Part shown: in pieces, positions 16,710 through 26,573 of the stretch
How positions within the stretch are numbered: the stretch's first letter is position 1
How the letters are laid out: every line of letters starts with the position of its first letter
From: an uncultured Gammaproteobacteria bacterium
GTDB taxonomy: Bacteria > Pseudomonadota > Gammaproteobacteria > HK1
DNA: 64,000 nucleotides
Reading direction: 5' to 3'
Assembly (NCBI GenBank): GCA_947258715.1
Contig: CAMYJH010000023.1
Coordinates: 1-64,000, forward strand
The notes under the pieces: model-generated
Databases searched by the model: none
What the model was told of the DNA's origin: nothing
What the model saw: the letters and a program-made list of their open reading frames with translations, nothing else
Program-made: the position numbers and the translations under genes

Positions 16710-17461
16710 CCGGTTGCTCCCCGGGGTCTTACGAACCTGAGAAAATAATCGATCGCGCTGCCCATCTTGTTCTGGTTGATCGCGTTGGCCGGATCGACTT
16801 CTTTGGGGCAGACCTCGGAACAGTAGGCTACCGCGGCGCATCCCCACACGCCCTCGTCGGAGTGCCCGAGTTCCATCCGCTGGTCGCGGCCCCCGTCGCG
16901 CGAATCGGCGTTGTAGCGGTGCATCAGCGCCAGAATTCCGGGTCCGGTGAAGCCCGAATTCAGGCCGTACTGCGGACAAGCCGCGTAACAGAGCATGCAG
17001 TTGATGCAGGTGCTGAACTGCCGGTATTGCTCGAGCTGCCCGGGAGTTTGCAGGTATTCGCCCTGCTCGAGTTTGCGCACCTGTTTCGGGATCAGGTAAG
17101 GCTTGATGCGCGCAAGCTTTTCCATGAAGTCGTCGACCACAATAACCAGGTCGCGCTCGATCGGGAAGTGCTCGAGCGCCTCCACCCGCAGCTTACCCGA
17201 ATGGTAATTGCGCAAAAACGTCCGGCAGCCCAGTTTGGGCACACCGTCGATCATCATGCCGCAACTGCCGCAGATTGCCATACGGCACGACCACCTGAAA
17301 CTGAGCGAGCTGTCGAGATCGTCCTTGATGTACTGCAGCCCCTGCAGCACCGACCAGTCGTCTTCAAACGGGACTTCATAGGTTTGAAAAAAGGGCTCCC
17401 GGTCCTGCTCGGGGCGATAGCGCAGGACTTCCATCTCGATGGTCTTGTTGTCGTCAGACAC
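16706..17461 (-). CDS. frdB: fumarate reductase iron-sulfur subunit
   Basis: A 251-residue electron-transfer subunit. The N-terminal [2Fe-2S] domain shows CRMAICGSCGMMIDG...C; the C-terminal domain has CINCMLCYAACP for the [4Fe-4S] cluster and CSEVCPKEVDP completing the [3Fe-4S] and [4Fe-4S] ligands. It passes electrons from the quinol site in FrdCD to flavin in FrdA. It overlaps frdA by 8 bp and frdC by 4 bp, indicating tight translational coupling. Confidence 0.95.
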   Translation of the reverse strand: MSDDNKTIEMEVLRYRPEQDREPFFQTYEVPFEDDWSVLQGLQYIKDDLDSSLSFRWSCRMAICGSCGMMIDGVPKLGCRTFLRNYHSGKLRVEALEHFPIERDLVIVVDDFMEKLARIKPYLIPKQVRKLEQGEYLQTPGQLEQYRQFSTCINCMLCYAACPQYGLNSGFTGPGILALMHRYNADSRDGGRDQRMELGHSDEGVWGCAAVAYCSEVCPKEVDPANAINQNKMGSAIDYFLRFVRPRGATG

Positions 17462-19247
17462 TGGCCCGCTCCTGCCGCCGTTGCGCTTCTTCCGCCTCCC
17501 CCGCCGCGCCGTAAGCGCGCGTGCCCGGCCTGGAACGCGTGATGATCACGTCCTGGTACTCGATCCGCGGTGTGCCTTCGGGGACATGATAGGCCAGCGT
17601 GTGCTTGAGGTAATTGACATCGTCGCGCTGCTCGTAGCCGTCGAGCCGCTGGTGGGCCCCGCGCGATTCCCTGCGATTCAGCGCCGAGTGGGCGACCGCC
17701 TCGGCAACCTCGAGCAGGTAGCCGACCTCGAGGGCGCCGAGCCAGTCGCTGTTCCAGATGCTGGACTTGTCTTCGACGTTCAGTTTGCGGTAACGCTCGC
17801 GCAGCTCGGCGAGCTTGTCGCAGGTGGCCTGCATTTCCGTGGCGGTGCGGTAAATCCCGCAACCGCTCTCCATGCTCTGGCTCATTTCCCGGCGCAGCAC
17901 CGAGTGTTTTTCCTTGCCGTCGGTCCGGCTAACCACGGCGACGGCGCGTTGCTCGGCGTCACTTGCCAGTTTTTCCAGCGACTCCGGATTGCTGTTTTGC
18001 ACCGTGCGCACGTATTGCGCCGCCTGTTCTCCCGCCAGCTCACCGAACACGATGATATCGACGAGCGAATTGGAACCGAGGCGGTTGGCGCCATGGATGC
18101 CGTTGCTGGCGCACTCGCCGGCGGCATACAGGCCCGGCAGCGGCGTTTCGGTTTCGAGGTTGGCGTAGATGCCGCCCATCGTGTAGTGGATGCCGGGGCG
18201 CACCGGTATGCATTCCTTTGCCGGATCTATGCCCATGTACTCTTCCGCCAGCTCGCAGATTAGCGGCAGCCGTTCGTGCAGCTTCTTGCGGCCGAGATGA
18301 CGCAGGTCGAGATGGACCGCCTCGCCGTAGGGCGTGCTGATGGTCCTGCCCTTTCTTTCCTCGTGCCAGATCGCCTGGCTCAAACGATCGCGCGGGCCCA
18401 GCTCCATGAACTTGTTGCGCGGCTGTTCTTCGGCCGGCCCGAGGCCGTAATCCTGTAAGAAGCGATAACCGTCCTTGTTGAGCAGAAATCCGCCCTCGCC
18501 GCGGCAGGCCTCGGTAAACAGTAATCCAGTGCCTGGCATGCAGGTCGGATGAAACTGCATGAACTCCATGTCGCGCAACGGCGCGCCCTGTCGGTAAGCC
18601 ATCGCCATACCGTCGCCGGTGACAATGCCGCCATTGGTGTTCTCGCGGTAAACCCGGCCGGCACCGCCGGTACCGAGAATTACCGCCTTTGCCTGGATAA
18701 ACGTGAACTTACCGGTCGCGACCTCGATTGCGACAACACCCTGGCAGCGGCCGTCTTCGACCACGAGATCGGTGCAGAAGTACTCATCGAAACGCCTGAT
18801 GGACGGATACTTGAGCGAAGTCTGAAACAGCGTATGAAGCATGTGGAAGCCGCTGCGGTCGGCGGCGAACCACGTGCGTTCGACCTTCATGCCGCCGAAC
18901 GCGCGCACGTTGATATGCCCATCCGGCTTGCGGCTCCAAGGGCAGCCCCAGTGCTCCAGCTGGGTCAGACTCGCGGCGCAACGGGCGACGAAGTACTCGA
19001 CCACGTTCTGGTCGCATAGCCAATCACCGCCGGCGACCGTGTCGTTGAAGTGATAGTCCAGGCTGTCGTCGTCACGTACCACCCCCGCGGCGCCGCCCTC
19101 GGCGGCTACCGTGTGGCTCCGCATCGGGTAGACTTTCGATATCAACGCCACTGTCAGCGACGGATCGGCCTCGGCCACGGCGATCGCCGCCCGCAGACCG
19201 GTGCCCCCCGCGCCCACTACTGCCACATCGGACTTGAATACTTCCAC
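17454..19247 (-). CDS. frdA: fumarate reductase flavoprotein subunit
   Basis: About 597 residues, close to the usual 600. The dinucleotide-binding motif VVGAGGTGLRAA is at residues 10-21, and SHTVAAEGG provides the covalent FAD histidine (His45 in this numbering). Substrate-domain motifs HPT and an Arg-rich region (RGEGGFLLN) are present, and IHGANRLGSNSLVD lies near the end. It catalyses fumarate to succinate (or the reverse) on the cytoplasmic face. The GTG at 19247 is chosen because a GGGGG ribosome site lies 7 bp before it and the protein then begins at the family's usual place; a longer TTG start is possible. Confidence 0.93.
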   Translation of the reverse strand: MEVFKSDVAVVGAGGTGLRAAIAVAEADPSLTVALISKVYPMRSHTVAAEGGAAGVVRDDDSLDYHFNDTVAGGDWLCDQNVVEYFVARCAASLTQLEHWGCPWSRKPDGHINVRAFGGMKVERTWFAADRSGFHMLHTLFQTSLKYPSIRRFDEYFCTDLVVEDGRCQGVVAIEVATGKFTFIQAKAVILGTGGAGRVYRENTNGGIVTGDGMAMAYRQGAPLRDMEFMQFHPTCMPGTGLLFTEACRGEGGFLLNKDGYRFLQDYGLGPAEEQPRNKFMELGPRDRLSQAIWHEERKGRTISTPYGEAVHLDLRHLGRKKLHERLPLICELAEEYMGIDPAKECIPVRPGIHYTMGGIYANLETETPLPGLYAAGECASNGIHGANRLGSNSLVDIIVFGELAGEQAAQYVRTVQNSNPESLEKLASDAEQRAVAVVSRTDGKEKHSVLRREMSQSMESGCGIYRTATEMQATCDKLAELRERYRKLNVEDKSSIWNSDWLGALEVGYLLEVAEAVAHSALNRRESRGAHQRLDGYEQRDDVNYLKHTLAYHVPEGTPRIEYQDVIITRSRPGTRAYGAAGEAEEAQRRQERASV

Positions 19248-19333
19248 GCATTGCCCCCAGTTGAAGATTCGGGTAGCCAACCCGATTTTTTTCAGTTACT
19301 TAGCTGAGCATATCCGCTGACACGTCGATTAAC

Positions 19334-19347
19334 ATGACACGCGTCAA
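19334..19347 (-). promoter_or_regulatory. candidate FNR-type site upstream of frdA
   Basis: On the minus strand TTGACGCGTGTCAT fits TTGAT-N4-ATCAA at 7 of 10 positions. Its near edge is 87 bp from the frdA GTG. The site is degenerate, so it is only a candidate; anaerobic control of frd by FNR-type proteins is established in enterobacteria. Confidence 0.35.
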
Positions 19348-19561
19348 GTAGACTGGCAATAGTTAAAACTGGATCGAGCAAACCTGGGCTCCAGGCCAGG
19401 ATGCCTGGCCCTGTCGCATGCCGGATTCCGGGACAATGCCGAAACCGGGTGTCTGGTTGACGGAGACTCAGCACCGAGATTCGGGCACCCGATTTTTTTC
19501 TCACGCTATCATCTCGATCCGTAGCTCATGAAATGAGCCATAGAATCCAGGCGGATAATTG

Positions 19562-20709
19562 ATGGACTGTACCGGGCGATTTCACCTGATCGACGAGATA
19601 CTATGCAACCCGCGCGTGGTTACCCGTGCGCAGTTTCTCGATGCGCTCTAGTGTCCCGTCCCGTAAATAGGTTGCGTATCTCGGCGAGCTATCCGGGTCG
19701 TGTGGCAAGGCGCGGGGAGGAGGAATAGCCGTAGCTATTGCGACGCGCCACACGGCGCGGGAGCCGGCGAGATACCTAAGTTATTTGCGGGACGGGACAC
19801 TAGGTATCTCCGTCGAATTTTAAACGCGATCTCGAGTACCTGTGCGACCGGCTGATGGTGCCGATCGTCTGGGACCGTGAAACGCGCGGCTGCCGCTACG
19901 AGCAGGATCCGGACGCGGAGCAGTTTCGGCTTCCTGCCCTGGATTTAACGCCAGGGAAATCCGGGCGCTGCTGAGCATGGATGCTTTGCTCGCCAATCTC
20001 CAGCCGGGCGTGTTGTCGAGCCACATCGAACTGCTGCGTTCGCGTATCCGCATGCTGCTCGACGAGAGGGACCACAGCGTCGATGAAATTTCACGCCGGA
20101 TTCGAATTGTCCCGCTCGTGGTGCAGGCCTATCACGGGGAAGCCTTCCAGGCGCTGTGCCAAGCGTTGCTGTCGTGCAGGTGCGTAGACATGACTTACTG
20201 AAGCCGGCCCAGCGACAGCCGCAGCGGTTGTTCTATTACCGCGATAACTGGCATCTCGCCGTCGGTGTCATTTGCGCCGGGGCTTGCGCAGTTTTTCGAT
20301 CGACGCGATACAGGTGCTCGCCATCACCGGCGAGCCGACGATCGAGGTCGATGAGGCGGAACTGAATCGCGAGCTCGAGTGCGGTTACGCTATCTTTTCC
20401 GGCGCCGCTACGCGACAGGCGGTGCTGCGATTCAGCCCGCAGCTGGCGCGCTGGGTATCGCGCAAAACCTGGCAGCCGCAACAGCAGAGCGAATACGACG
20501 GGCGGCGCTATATATTGCGCCTGCCCCACAGCCAGGATACCGAGCTGGTGATGGATGTCCTGAAACACGGCGCCGAGGTCGAAGTGCTCGAATCGCCCGA
20601 GCTGCGTGCGCGGGTAAAACAGCGTATAGACGCGATGCGGGATTTATGCGCCGGGACTGAATCGGCTAGAAGACCCGGGTGTCTATCCAAGCAGGTGCTC
20701 GAACATTGA
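19562..20709 (+). pseudogene. broken WYL-domain transcriptional regulator
   Basis: Pieces of a DeoR-like helix-turn-helix/WYL regulator lie in order but in different frames. Codons from ATG 19562 give HLIDEILCNPRVVTRAQFLDAL. After the MITE comes NFKRDLEYLCDRLMVPIVWDRE. A frameshift near 19943 leads into AREIRALLSMDALLANLQPG, another break follows LLSCRC, and PQRLFYYRDNWHLAV continues before a final shift into GLRSFSIDAIQVL... and a C-terminal WCX-like end with DVLKHGAEVEVLESPELRARV. The gene cannot make a full protein. WYL regulators sense ligands through such domains; the target is unknown. Confidence 0.85.
19651..19800. mobile_element. 150-bp MITE with perfect 13-bp ends, flanked by TA
   Basis: GTGTCCCGTCCCG at the left end is repeated inverted at the right end (CGGGACGGGACAC). 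Both sides are flanked by TA, as expected of a TA-targeting transposase family. Nested inner pairs (GTATCTCG-CGAGATAC, CGTGTGG-CCACACG, AATAGC-GCTATT) make the whole element foldable into one long hairpin. It has no coding capacity and interrupts the WYL gene. Its ends differ from those of the nearby IS630. Confidence 0.88.
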
Positions 20710-20775
20710 GAGCGGCGCGCCGGGTTTTCATCCGCTGGCCTTCGTGCCGCTTGCGCGGGCGCTCCCCCAAGGTGA
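20668..20775 (+). pseudogene. decayed 3' end of an IS91-like transposase, copy 1
   Basis: CTATCCAAGCAGGTGCTCGA (20684 onward) and about 30 following bases match 29312-29346 nearly base for base. With frameshift tolerance it reads LSKQVLEH-ERRAGF...AGAPP, resembling the IS91-type C-terminus (IEKILTHLERR...RAPP). It overlaps the end of the WYL relic, so the two pieces of debris abut. Confidence 0.4.
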
Positions 20776-20822
20776 ACGACCGGGCTTTTAGGATCAAGGC
20801 GCACGGCATCCCCCTTGCTTAA

Positions 20823-20990
20823 GGCACGGATGCCATGCCCCGCGGGGCATTGGCACGGACCCTGTCGTGCCTAGCTGCGCCCGGCTCACTGTTCGCCCGC
20901 GAAAACACCCGTCACGGCAACCATTTTCGGCCGGCCCCGGATTAGGTGAGAAAGAGCGGTTATCCTTCCGATACTCCGATTGCGCGGCGG
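20823..20990 (+). repeat. long dispersed repeat, copy 1
   Basis: 20823-20944 matches 27397-27516 along about 120 bp at roughly 80 percent identity by eye (shared blocks: GGGCATTG-CACGGACCCT, GGCTCACTGT, AACACCCGTCACGGCA-CCATTT, CGGCCCCG). It is followed by GATTAGGTGAGAAAGAGCGG and TTATCCTTCCGATACTCC, a motif shared in weaker form with 27593, 32805, 39200 and 40813. 20991-21112 holds nothing recognisable. Confidence 0.6.
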
Positions 20991-21112
20991 TGTTGCCAAT
21001 GAGTTGTGCGACGGCGTGATTGCCAGGACACAGGAATCAAGCGGCTATCAGAGGTTCTGACACCGCGCGCATACAGCGCCGTATCCAATTTAACCGGATC
21101 TTTCAAAGCCGT

Positions 21113-21577
21113 CTAAAACGTGTTGTCCACCAACGGCTGGACGCTCGCCTGAGGCACGTGGCACTGCGTGCATACGAAACGCGCCCCGATCAATTTCTTG
21201 GTCACATTTCCCGGCGCGTGTCGCGTGTCGGTGTAGTGGCTCGGCGGCATCGGCGTAGGTACGCCCTTGGTTTTTTGACCCCACATCGCGGGGTTGTTAT
21301 GGCAGCCGACACACGCGTTGTTGCGCACCGTGACCGGAACGAATCCCTGAATGCTATGCGGGATCTGGGGTGGTGCCCCGGTGTAGGCCCGTGGCAGGGT
21401 GTTGCCCGACCCGGGTGAGGCCTCACCATAGGCGAAGGCCTCGGGCGAAGGTGTGTCAAAGACCGTGGACTTGCTAAGACCGAGGTCTTCGTCTGCTATA
21501 CCCGGCGGACCAGCCTGGGCGCCCGTAAGGACCAGGGTCATTAGTGTGAGGCCAATGAGAATGTTGATTGTCTTCAT
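21113..21577 (-). CDS. napB: periplasmic nitrate reductase diheme cytochrome subunit
   Basis: A 154-residue c-type cytochrome with a cleavable signal peptide (about 22 residues ending AQA). Two haem-binding motifs, CVGCH and CTQCH, lie near residues 89 and 137, with additional histidines nearby for axial ligation (HSIQGF, SHYTDTRHAPGN). It passes electrons to NapA in the periplasm. It overlaps the end of napH by 4 bp and is the last gene of the cluster. Confidence 0.94.
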   Translation of the reverse strand: MKTINILIGLTLMTLVLTGAQAGPPGIADEDLGLSKSTVFDTPSPEAFAYGEASPGSGNTLPRAYTGAPPQIPHSIQGFVPVTVRNNACVGCHNNPAMWGQKTKGVPTPMPPSHYTDTRHAPGNVTKKLIGARFVCTQCHVPQASVQPLVDNTF

Positions 21578-22518
21578 GCCGCTCTCCTTTTACTGGTCCC
21601 CGCGTGGGAATGACGTTTGTGCTTGGTGATGGCGACTCGCCAATCGAAACTCAAACTATGTTCGGGGCACATCGGCGTACAGCGCCCACAGTTGGTGCAC
21701 TCTCCCGACGCCACCATCCCCACTTGGGCGGCTTGTTTCAGGTTCAACACCTGCGGCTCCGGGCAGATTCTCGCGCACTCACCGCAATGGGTGCAGGTTG
21801 CTTCGTCGAAGTGGATGCGCAGCTGCGCCGTGCGGGCGCCCACGAGGGCGTAGAACGCGCCTAACGGACACAGGTGTCCGCACCAACCGTGCTTGAGAAT
21901 GAACAAATCGAGCAGGAATACGCCCAGTACCGCCGCCCAACCAAGGCCGATGCCGTAAATCAGCTCGCGGTGCATTACGCCGACGGGGCTGATCCACTCG
22001 AAGGCCGCGACGCCGGCGATGACCGATACTGCCAGGGCCAGCGCCAGAACCGTATAACGAGTGTTCCGGCTCAGATAAAAGGCCCCACTGATCCCCAGCC
22101 TGGTACGCAACCACCCCGCTAGGTCGGTCACCATGTTGACGGGACACACCCAGGCACAAAAGCTACGGCCGCCGACGATCGCGTAAACCGCGAGAATCAA
22201 TAATGCGCCGATGAGCACCCTGGGCTCGAGAATGGATTGGGTCACCAGTATCTGTAAGACGGCAAACGGATCTGCCATCGGGATCACGCCCAGCAATTCG
22301 GAGCTGCTGAGGTTACCGGCCAATAGCGGACGGTCGGCGACCTTCCACCCCCAATGCGCGGTGCCGAAGAACAACAACAGCAGGGCGATTTGACTGACTC
22401 GCCGCAGGATAATGTAGCGCCACACCCACAGCTTGCCGGCTAACGTGTTCGGCATCACAAATTTTCGCACCGGCCCACCGCCCGCTCCCGTTTCCGGTTG
22501 GCGTGACCCGTGCGTCAT
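21574..22518 (-). CDS. napH: quinol dehydrogenase membrane subunit NapH
   Basis: A 314-residue membrane protein. Four to five hydrophobic helices contain two cytoplasmic CxxxCP motifs (CAWVCPVNM and CGHLCPLGA). The C-terminal tail binds two [4Fe-4S] clusters (CTHCGECARICPEP and CTNCGRCTPMCPEH). With NapG it oxidises quinol and feeds NapB/NapA. It overlaps napG and napB by 4 bp each. A napC gene, the other route for quinol electrons, is absent from the window. Confidence 0.93.
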   Translation of the reverse strand: MTHGSRQPETGAGGGPVRKFVMPNTLAGKLWVWRYIILRRVSQIALLLLFFGTAHWGWKVADRPLLAGNLSSSELLGVIPMADPFAVLQILVTQSILEPRVLIGALLILAVYAIVGGRSFCAWVCPVNMVTDLAGWLRTRLGISGAFYLSRNTRYTVLALALAVSVIAGVAAFEWISPVGVMHRELIYGIGLGWAAVLGVFLLDLFILKHGWCGHLCPLGAFYALVGARTAQLRIHFDEATCTHCGECARICPEPQVLNLKQAAQVGMVASGECTNCGRCTPMCPEHSLSFDWRVAITKHKRHSHAGTSKRRAA

Positions 22519-23282
22519 CGTGACTCACCTTCGTTGAGATACTCGAGCGCCGAGGTCTCCACGGTATTGGATCGCATGGGTGTTTGTGAGTCTGGTGACT
22601 TTTGATCGCGAAGCGTGTCCGGCCTTTGTTGCAGCCGATAGTGTGCGCCGAGCTTTCCTTGAACCAATCCCGGGGGCACCACACGGATGGCCGCTTCCTC
22701 GGTGGGACAGGCGTTCTCGCAAATGCCGCAACCCGTGCAGTGGGCGCTGTGCACCATGGGCACGAACATCGCATGTTTGCTCACACGCCGCGGTAACAGC
22801 TCCACGGTGATGGCCTGGTCTTGCACCGGGCACTCCCGATGGCAGATCTCACAGCGCAGGCCCTGCCACGACAAGCAGTGTTCGACATCAATAACCGCAA
22901 GGCCCATCCGCGCCTCGTTGATGTCCTCGAGAACAGAGTCCAAAGCGCCGGTGGGACATGCCTTCCGACAGGGGATGTCCGGGCACATGTAACACGGGAT
23001 CTGCCGGGGAATGAAATAAGGCGTACCGATTGGGATGGCCTCGCCTACTGCCGCCAGGCGCAAGGTGTCATAAGGACATGCCTGGACACATTGTCCGCAC
23101 TTGATGCAGTGTGCGTTGAAATCATCGTCCTGCCGGGCGCCCGGCGGACGAACTGCGCGCGGGGCGGCTCGCGCCTGTTGGCTCAGCAGGTACGACCAGA
23201 TCGATCCCCCGGTGACCGCCAGCGTCGTTCCCTGGGCGACCTTGCCGACAAGAGCCCGCCGCGAGACCTTCGCTTTGCTCAT
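22515..23282 (-). CDS. napG: ferredoxin-type protein NapG
   Basis: A 255-residue iron-sulfur protein with a twin-arginine-like start (SRRALVGKVAQGTTLAVTGG). Four [4Fe-4S] motifs are visible: CIKCGQCVQACP, CYMCPDIPCRKACP, CEICHRECP with an earlier Cys, and CTGCGICENACP. It is exported folded and acts as the periplasmic partner of NapH. The last 50 residues are low-complexity. Start 23282 fits the signal, and it lies 64 bp after napA. Confidence 0.93.
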   Translation of the reverse strand: MSKAKVSRRALVGKVAQGTTLAVTGGSIWSYLLSQQARAAPRAVRPPGARQDDDFNAHCIKCGQCVQACPYDTLRLAAVGEAIPIGTPYFIPRQIPCYMCPDIPCRKACPTGALDSVLEDINEARMGLAVIDVEHCLSWQGLRCEICHRECPVQDQAITVELLPRRVSKHAMFVPMVHSAHCTGCGICENACPTEEAAIRVVPPGLVQGKLGAHYRLQQRPDTLRDQKSPDSQTPMRSNTVETSALEYLNEGESR

Positions 23283-23346
23283 GCCGGAACTCTACGGGCT
23301 CGAGACTGCCGTTTCGTCGCGATCGGGCACGGTAACCGGTGCGACC

Positions 23347-26088
23347 TCAAGTCTTGTAGACCTTGACCGCGCATTTCTTGAAGTCTGTTTGCTTGGAGAT
23401 CGGGCACGTGGCATCCAATGTCACCTTATTGATGAACACACCCTCGTCGAACCACGGCACGAACACCGAGCCCTTGGGCATGGTGTTGCGCCCCTTGGTT
23501 TCCACAACCGCCTTGATCTTCCCGCGCCGCGATTCGATCCACGCCACATCTTTACGTTTCAGTCCCCGGGCCTTGGCGTCGGCGGGATGAATGTACATAA
23601 GTGCCGTTGGCACTGCGCGGTGTAACTCGGGAACGCGACGGGTCATGGTGCCGCTGTGCCAGTGCTCGAGCACACGGCCCGTGGTCAACCACAGATCGTA
23701 GGTGGCATCGGGCTCTTCCACCGGCGCAGCGTAGGGACGGAAAAAGATCTTGGCCTTGCCGGCCAGCGCGGTCTTTTCGGCAGTGGTCACGCCGTCCAGA
23801 TCGCCACTCGGCAGCGCCTTGAGAGCCGGCCCGTAAAAGTCGAACCCACTGCCGCTCTTTACATAGGGGTCGTACTTCTCGTTGAAGCGCCACTGGGTTT
23901 CTTTGCCGTTGACCACCGGCCACTTCAAGCCCCGCACGTCGTCTCGGTAATACACATCGAACGGCGCCAGGTCGTGCATGTGACCGCGCCCAAATGCGGC
24001 GTACTCCTCGAATAGCGCCTTCTCCACGAACCAGTCCTCGCCCAAGATCTTGACGGTATGATTGTCGTGGTCCTTGGCCAGCGGGTCGGGCCATTTGTGC
24101 TTCTTGTTCTCTGCGGAGGCGAACAACACCTCGTACAGGGTGCTCTCCGGTGAGTAGCCCAGTCTCTGGGCCGCGGCCAATACGTCCGGCAGGACCCCGT
24201 CTTGGAAGCCTTTTGACTTCAACCCCGGAATCTTCTGCTCTCCCCACACGTCCTTGAGCTTGAAGCGCTTGGAAAATTCCAGTACCTGCCACAGGTCGCT
24301 GCGTGCCTGACCCGGGGGCGGGACCTGTTCCCGCCACAGCTGTGTGCGCCGTTCGGCGTTTCCATATCCGCCCCACTTCTCGAAGATCATCGCCGACGGG
24401 AGGATGAGGTCCGCCACCTTGGCGGAAATGCCCGGATAGGCATCGGAGACAATGATGAAGTTGTCCATCTCGCGTGCCGCCTTGATCCAGTGATTGGCGT
24501 TCGCGGTACACTGGAAGGGGTTACACACCTGGACCCACGCCCATTTCACCGACCCGTCCTCCAGGTCGCGCATGATCTTGGTGATGTGACTGCCGACCTT
24601 GGGATTCAGAGTTTGTGCCGGCAGCTTCCACAGGTCTTCGGCACGGGCGCGGTGTTTCGGATTGAACACCACCATGTCCGCCGGCAGCCGATGGGCGAAC
24701 GTGCCCACCTCGCGGGCGGTGCCGCATGCCGAAGGCTGACCGGTCAGTGAGAAAGCGCTATTACCTGGTGTGGCTTGTTTGCCCAGCAGCAGGTGATTCA
24801 TATACGTCTGTTCGTTAACCCACGTGCCTCGTTGGTGTTGATTGAAACCCATGGTCCAGAATGACACCACCTTACGGTTGGCATCTATGTAAAGGTCGGC
24901 CAGTTGTTTGATCTTGTCCTTGAACTGATCGATGGATTCATCCGCATCGCCCTTGGCGAGCTCGGCGACAAAATCCACGTCGTAAGGGGCCACCGCTTTC
25001 TTGAAATCTTCGAAGCTGATGGTCCAGTGACGGCCCGCCGCACCGCGGTTCTGCTGTTTTATCGTGTCACCCGCCCTTTTCCGTTGTCCAACGGCCTCGA
25101 ATTTATCCAGGGTGCGTACCAACTCTTTTGCCTGGATGTCTTGTTCGGAAGCGAACGCGAACTCGCCGGTCGCACGCATGCCGGCTCCAATGTCGTAGGG
25201 ACCGGTCGCAAACACGCAGTGCTTCTCCACGAAGTCCCAATTCACCGCCTCACGTTGGATGATCTCGCGGGCGATATAGTTTTGCAGCGCCAAGTCGCTC
25301 TGCGGCCGGATGATGATTTCTAAATCCGCGAGGTCCGACGACATGTTGCGGAACGTGGTGATGTTGACGACCCGTGTCTGCTCGGCGCTGAGCCGACGGT
25401 CGGCGATCCGCGACCAGAGAATGGGGTGCATTTCCGCCATGTTGGCACCCCACAGCACCATGGTGTCGGTGTGCTCGATGTCGTCGTAGTTACCGGCGGG
25501 CTCGTCGATTCCGAAGGTCTGGATGAAGCCGGCCACCGCAGAGGCCATGCAGTGACGCGCATTGGGATCGATATTGTTGCTGCGGAATCCCGCCTTCATC
25601 AGCTTGGCGGAAGCATAACCCTCCTGAATCGTATACTGACCGGAACCGAAGATGGCCATGCCGGTGGGGCCAAGTTCCTGGTGGGCTTTCCTGAGTTGCC
25701 GCTCCATTTCATCGAAGGCCTGTTCCCAGGTGACCGGGGTGAATTTCCCTTTTTTGTCGAACTTGCCATTTTGTGTGCGCATTAGGGGCTGGGTCAGCCG
25801 GTCCTTGCCGTACAGGATCTTGCCGTTGAAATAGCCCTTGATGCAGTTGAGCCCCCGATTCACCGGCGCGTCCGGGTCGCCTTTGGTGGCGACGATGCGG
25901 CCGTTTTTGGTCGCCAACATGATGCCGCATCCGACGCCGCAGAAGCGGCATACACCCTTGTCCCAGCGCCAGTCTCCGTCGGCCTTGGCGGCCTGAGCGC
26001 GCACCGTATGGCTGAGTGGAATCCCGACGGTGGCCGCAGTCGCCGCCGCGATACTCGTCTTTAGAAAATCACGTCGTGTTGTGGTCAT
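23347..26088 (-). CDS. napA: periplasmic nitrate reductase catalytic subunit, Campylobacterota-like long form
   Basis: A 913-residue molybdoenzyme. The Tat signal is [15 protein letters not shown]. Cys47, Cys50, Cys54 and Cys82 (CRFCGVGC...LNCIKG) bind the [4Fe-4S] cluster, and Cys180 in ARHCMAS should ligate Mo-bis-MGD. Enterobacterial NapA has about 828 residues. The extra length lies mainly in [16 protein letters not shown] and in the stretch after [10 protein letters not shown] to [15 protein letters not shown], as in the longer NapA of Campylobacter and Wolinella, and the gene order A-G-H-B also matches those bacteria. The assignment to that type is from memory of the family, not a computed tree. 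Confidence 0.95.
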   Translation of the reverse strand: MTTTRRDFLKTSIAAATAATVGIPLSHTVRAQAAKADGDWRWDKGVCRFCGVGCGIMLATKNGRIVATKGDPDAPVNRGLNCIKGYFNGKILYGKDRLTQPLMRTQNGKFDKKGKFTPVTWEQAFDEMERQLRKAHQELGPTGMAIFGSGQYTIQEGYASAKLMKAGFRSNNIDPNARHCMASAVAGFIQTFGIDEPAGNYDDIEHTDTMVLWGANMAEMHPILWSRIADRRLSAEQTRVVNITTFRNMSSDLADLEIIIRPQSDLALQNYIAREIIQREAVNWDFVEKHCVFATGPYDIGAGMRATGEFAFASEQDIQAKELVRTLDKFEAVGQRKRAGDTIKQQNRGAAGRHWTISFEDFKKAVAPYDVDFVAELAKGDADESIDQFKDKIKQLADLYIDANRKVVSFWTMGFNQHQRGTWVNEQTYMNHLLLGKQATPGNSAFSLTGQPSACGTAREVGTFAHRLPADMVVFNPKHRARAEDLWKLPAQTLNPKVGSHITKIMRDLEDGSVKWAWVQVCNPFQCTANANHWIKAAREMDNFIIVSDAYPGISAKVADLILPSAMIFEKWGGYGNAERRTQLWREQVPPPGQARSDLWQVLEFSKRFKLKDVWGEQKIPGLKSKGFQDGVLPDVLAAAQRLGYSPESTLYEVLFASAENKKHKWPDPLAKDHDNHTVKILGEDWFVEKALFEEYAAFGRGHMHDLAPFDVYYRDDVRGLKWPVVNGKETQWRFNEKYDPYVKSGSGFDFYGPALKALPSGDLDGVTTAEKTALAGKAKIFFRPYAAPVEEPDATYDLWLTTGRVLEHWHSGTMTRRVPELHRAVPTALMYIHPADAKARGLKRKDVAWIESRRGKIKAVVETKGRNTMPKGSVFVPWFDEGVFINKVTLDATCPISKQTDFKKCAVKVYKT

Positions 26089-26136
26089 CTAAACCTCCTC
26101 ACCGCAAGACCTTGAGTTTTGAATTCATTGGATCCG

Positions 26137-26457
26137 TTACTGAACGAGAAACGGCGGAACGCGATTGTTTTTCGATGTTTCGGCTTTATCCAGTTCGGGC
26201 AATGTCCCGGCGAGAATCTCGTCCTCATCCTCGAAATAGTGGTAGACCATCGCCGCCGACCGCACGTTAGGCAGTGCCTGAATGCGTTTAAGTCCATCAA
26301 TCTCCGCACCTGTGGATTCCGCCTCCTGGACCACGACGACGCGTCCGGTTTGCGGATCCTGGTGGTGGACCTGCAACCCCGGGAGGGTGCGCAATAAATC
26401 GATCGTGGATTGCGTTTTTTTCGGTGGGACTAGCACCAAAATGCCGGATAGATTCAT
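26137..26457 (-). CDS. napD: NapA-signal-binding chaperone NapD
   Basis: A 106-residue cytoplasmic chaperone that binds the NapA Tat signal until cofactor insertion is complete. LSGILVLVPPKK at the start matches the NapD first strand, followed by GLQVHHQDPQTGRVVVVQE and AAMVYHYFEDEDE. ATG 26457 is chosen since GGGGGAAAAG provides a ribosome site 6 bp before it; an ATG four codons upstream is in frame. It is the first gene of napDAGHB, 48 bp before napA. Confidence 0.9.
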   Translation of the reverse strand: MNLSGILVLVPPKKTQSTIDLLRTLPGLQVHHQDPQTGRVVVVQEAESTGAEIDGLKRIQALPNVRSAAMVYHYFEDEDEILAGTLPELDKAETSKNNRVPPFLVQ

Positions 26458-26543
26458 CTTTTCCCCCATTTTTAATTGGCTCGCGTGTGAAATAATAGGG
26501 CCATTAAGCGATCGTAGTGTCCGCTTAAACGCTGACGTTATCC

Positions 26544-26557
26544 CTGACTTAGATCAA
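26544..26557 (-). promoter_or_regulatory. candidate FNR/DNR-type site upstream of napD
   Basis: TTGATCTAAGTCAG on the minus strand matches TTGAT-N4-ATCAA at 8 of 10 positions. Its near edge is 87 bp from the napD start, the same spacing as the candidate upstream of frdA. It would link nap to low oxygen or nitrogen oxides. Confidence 0.5.
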
Positions 26558-26573
26558 GGTTACGCCGCCACGT

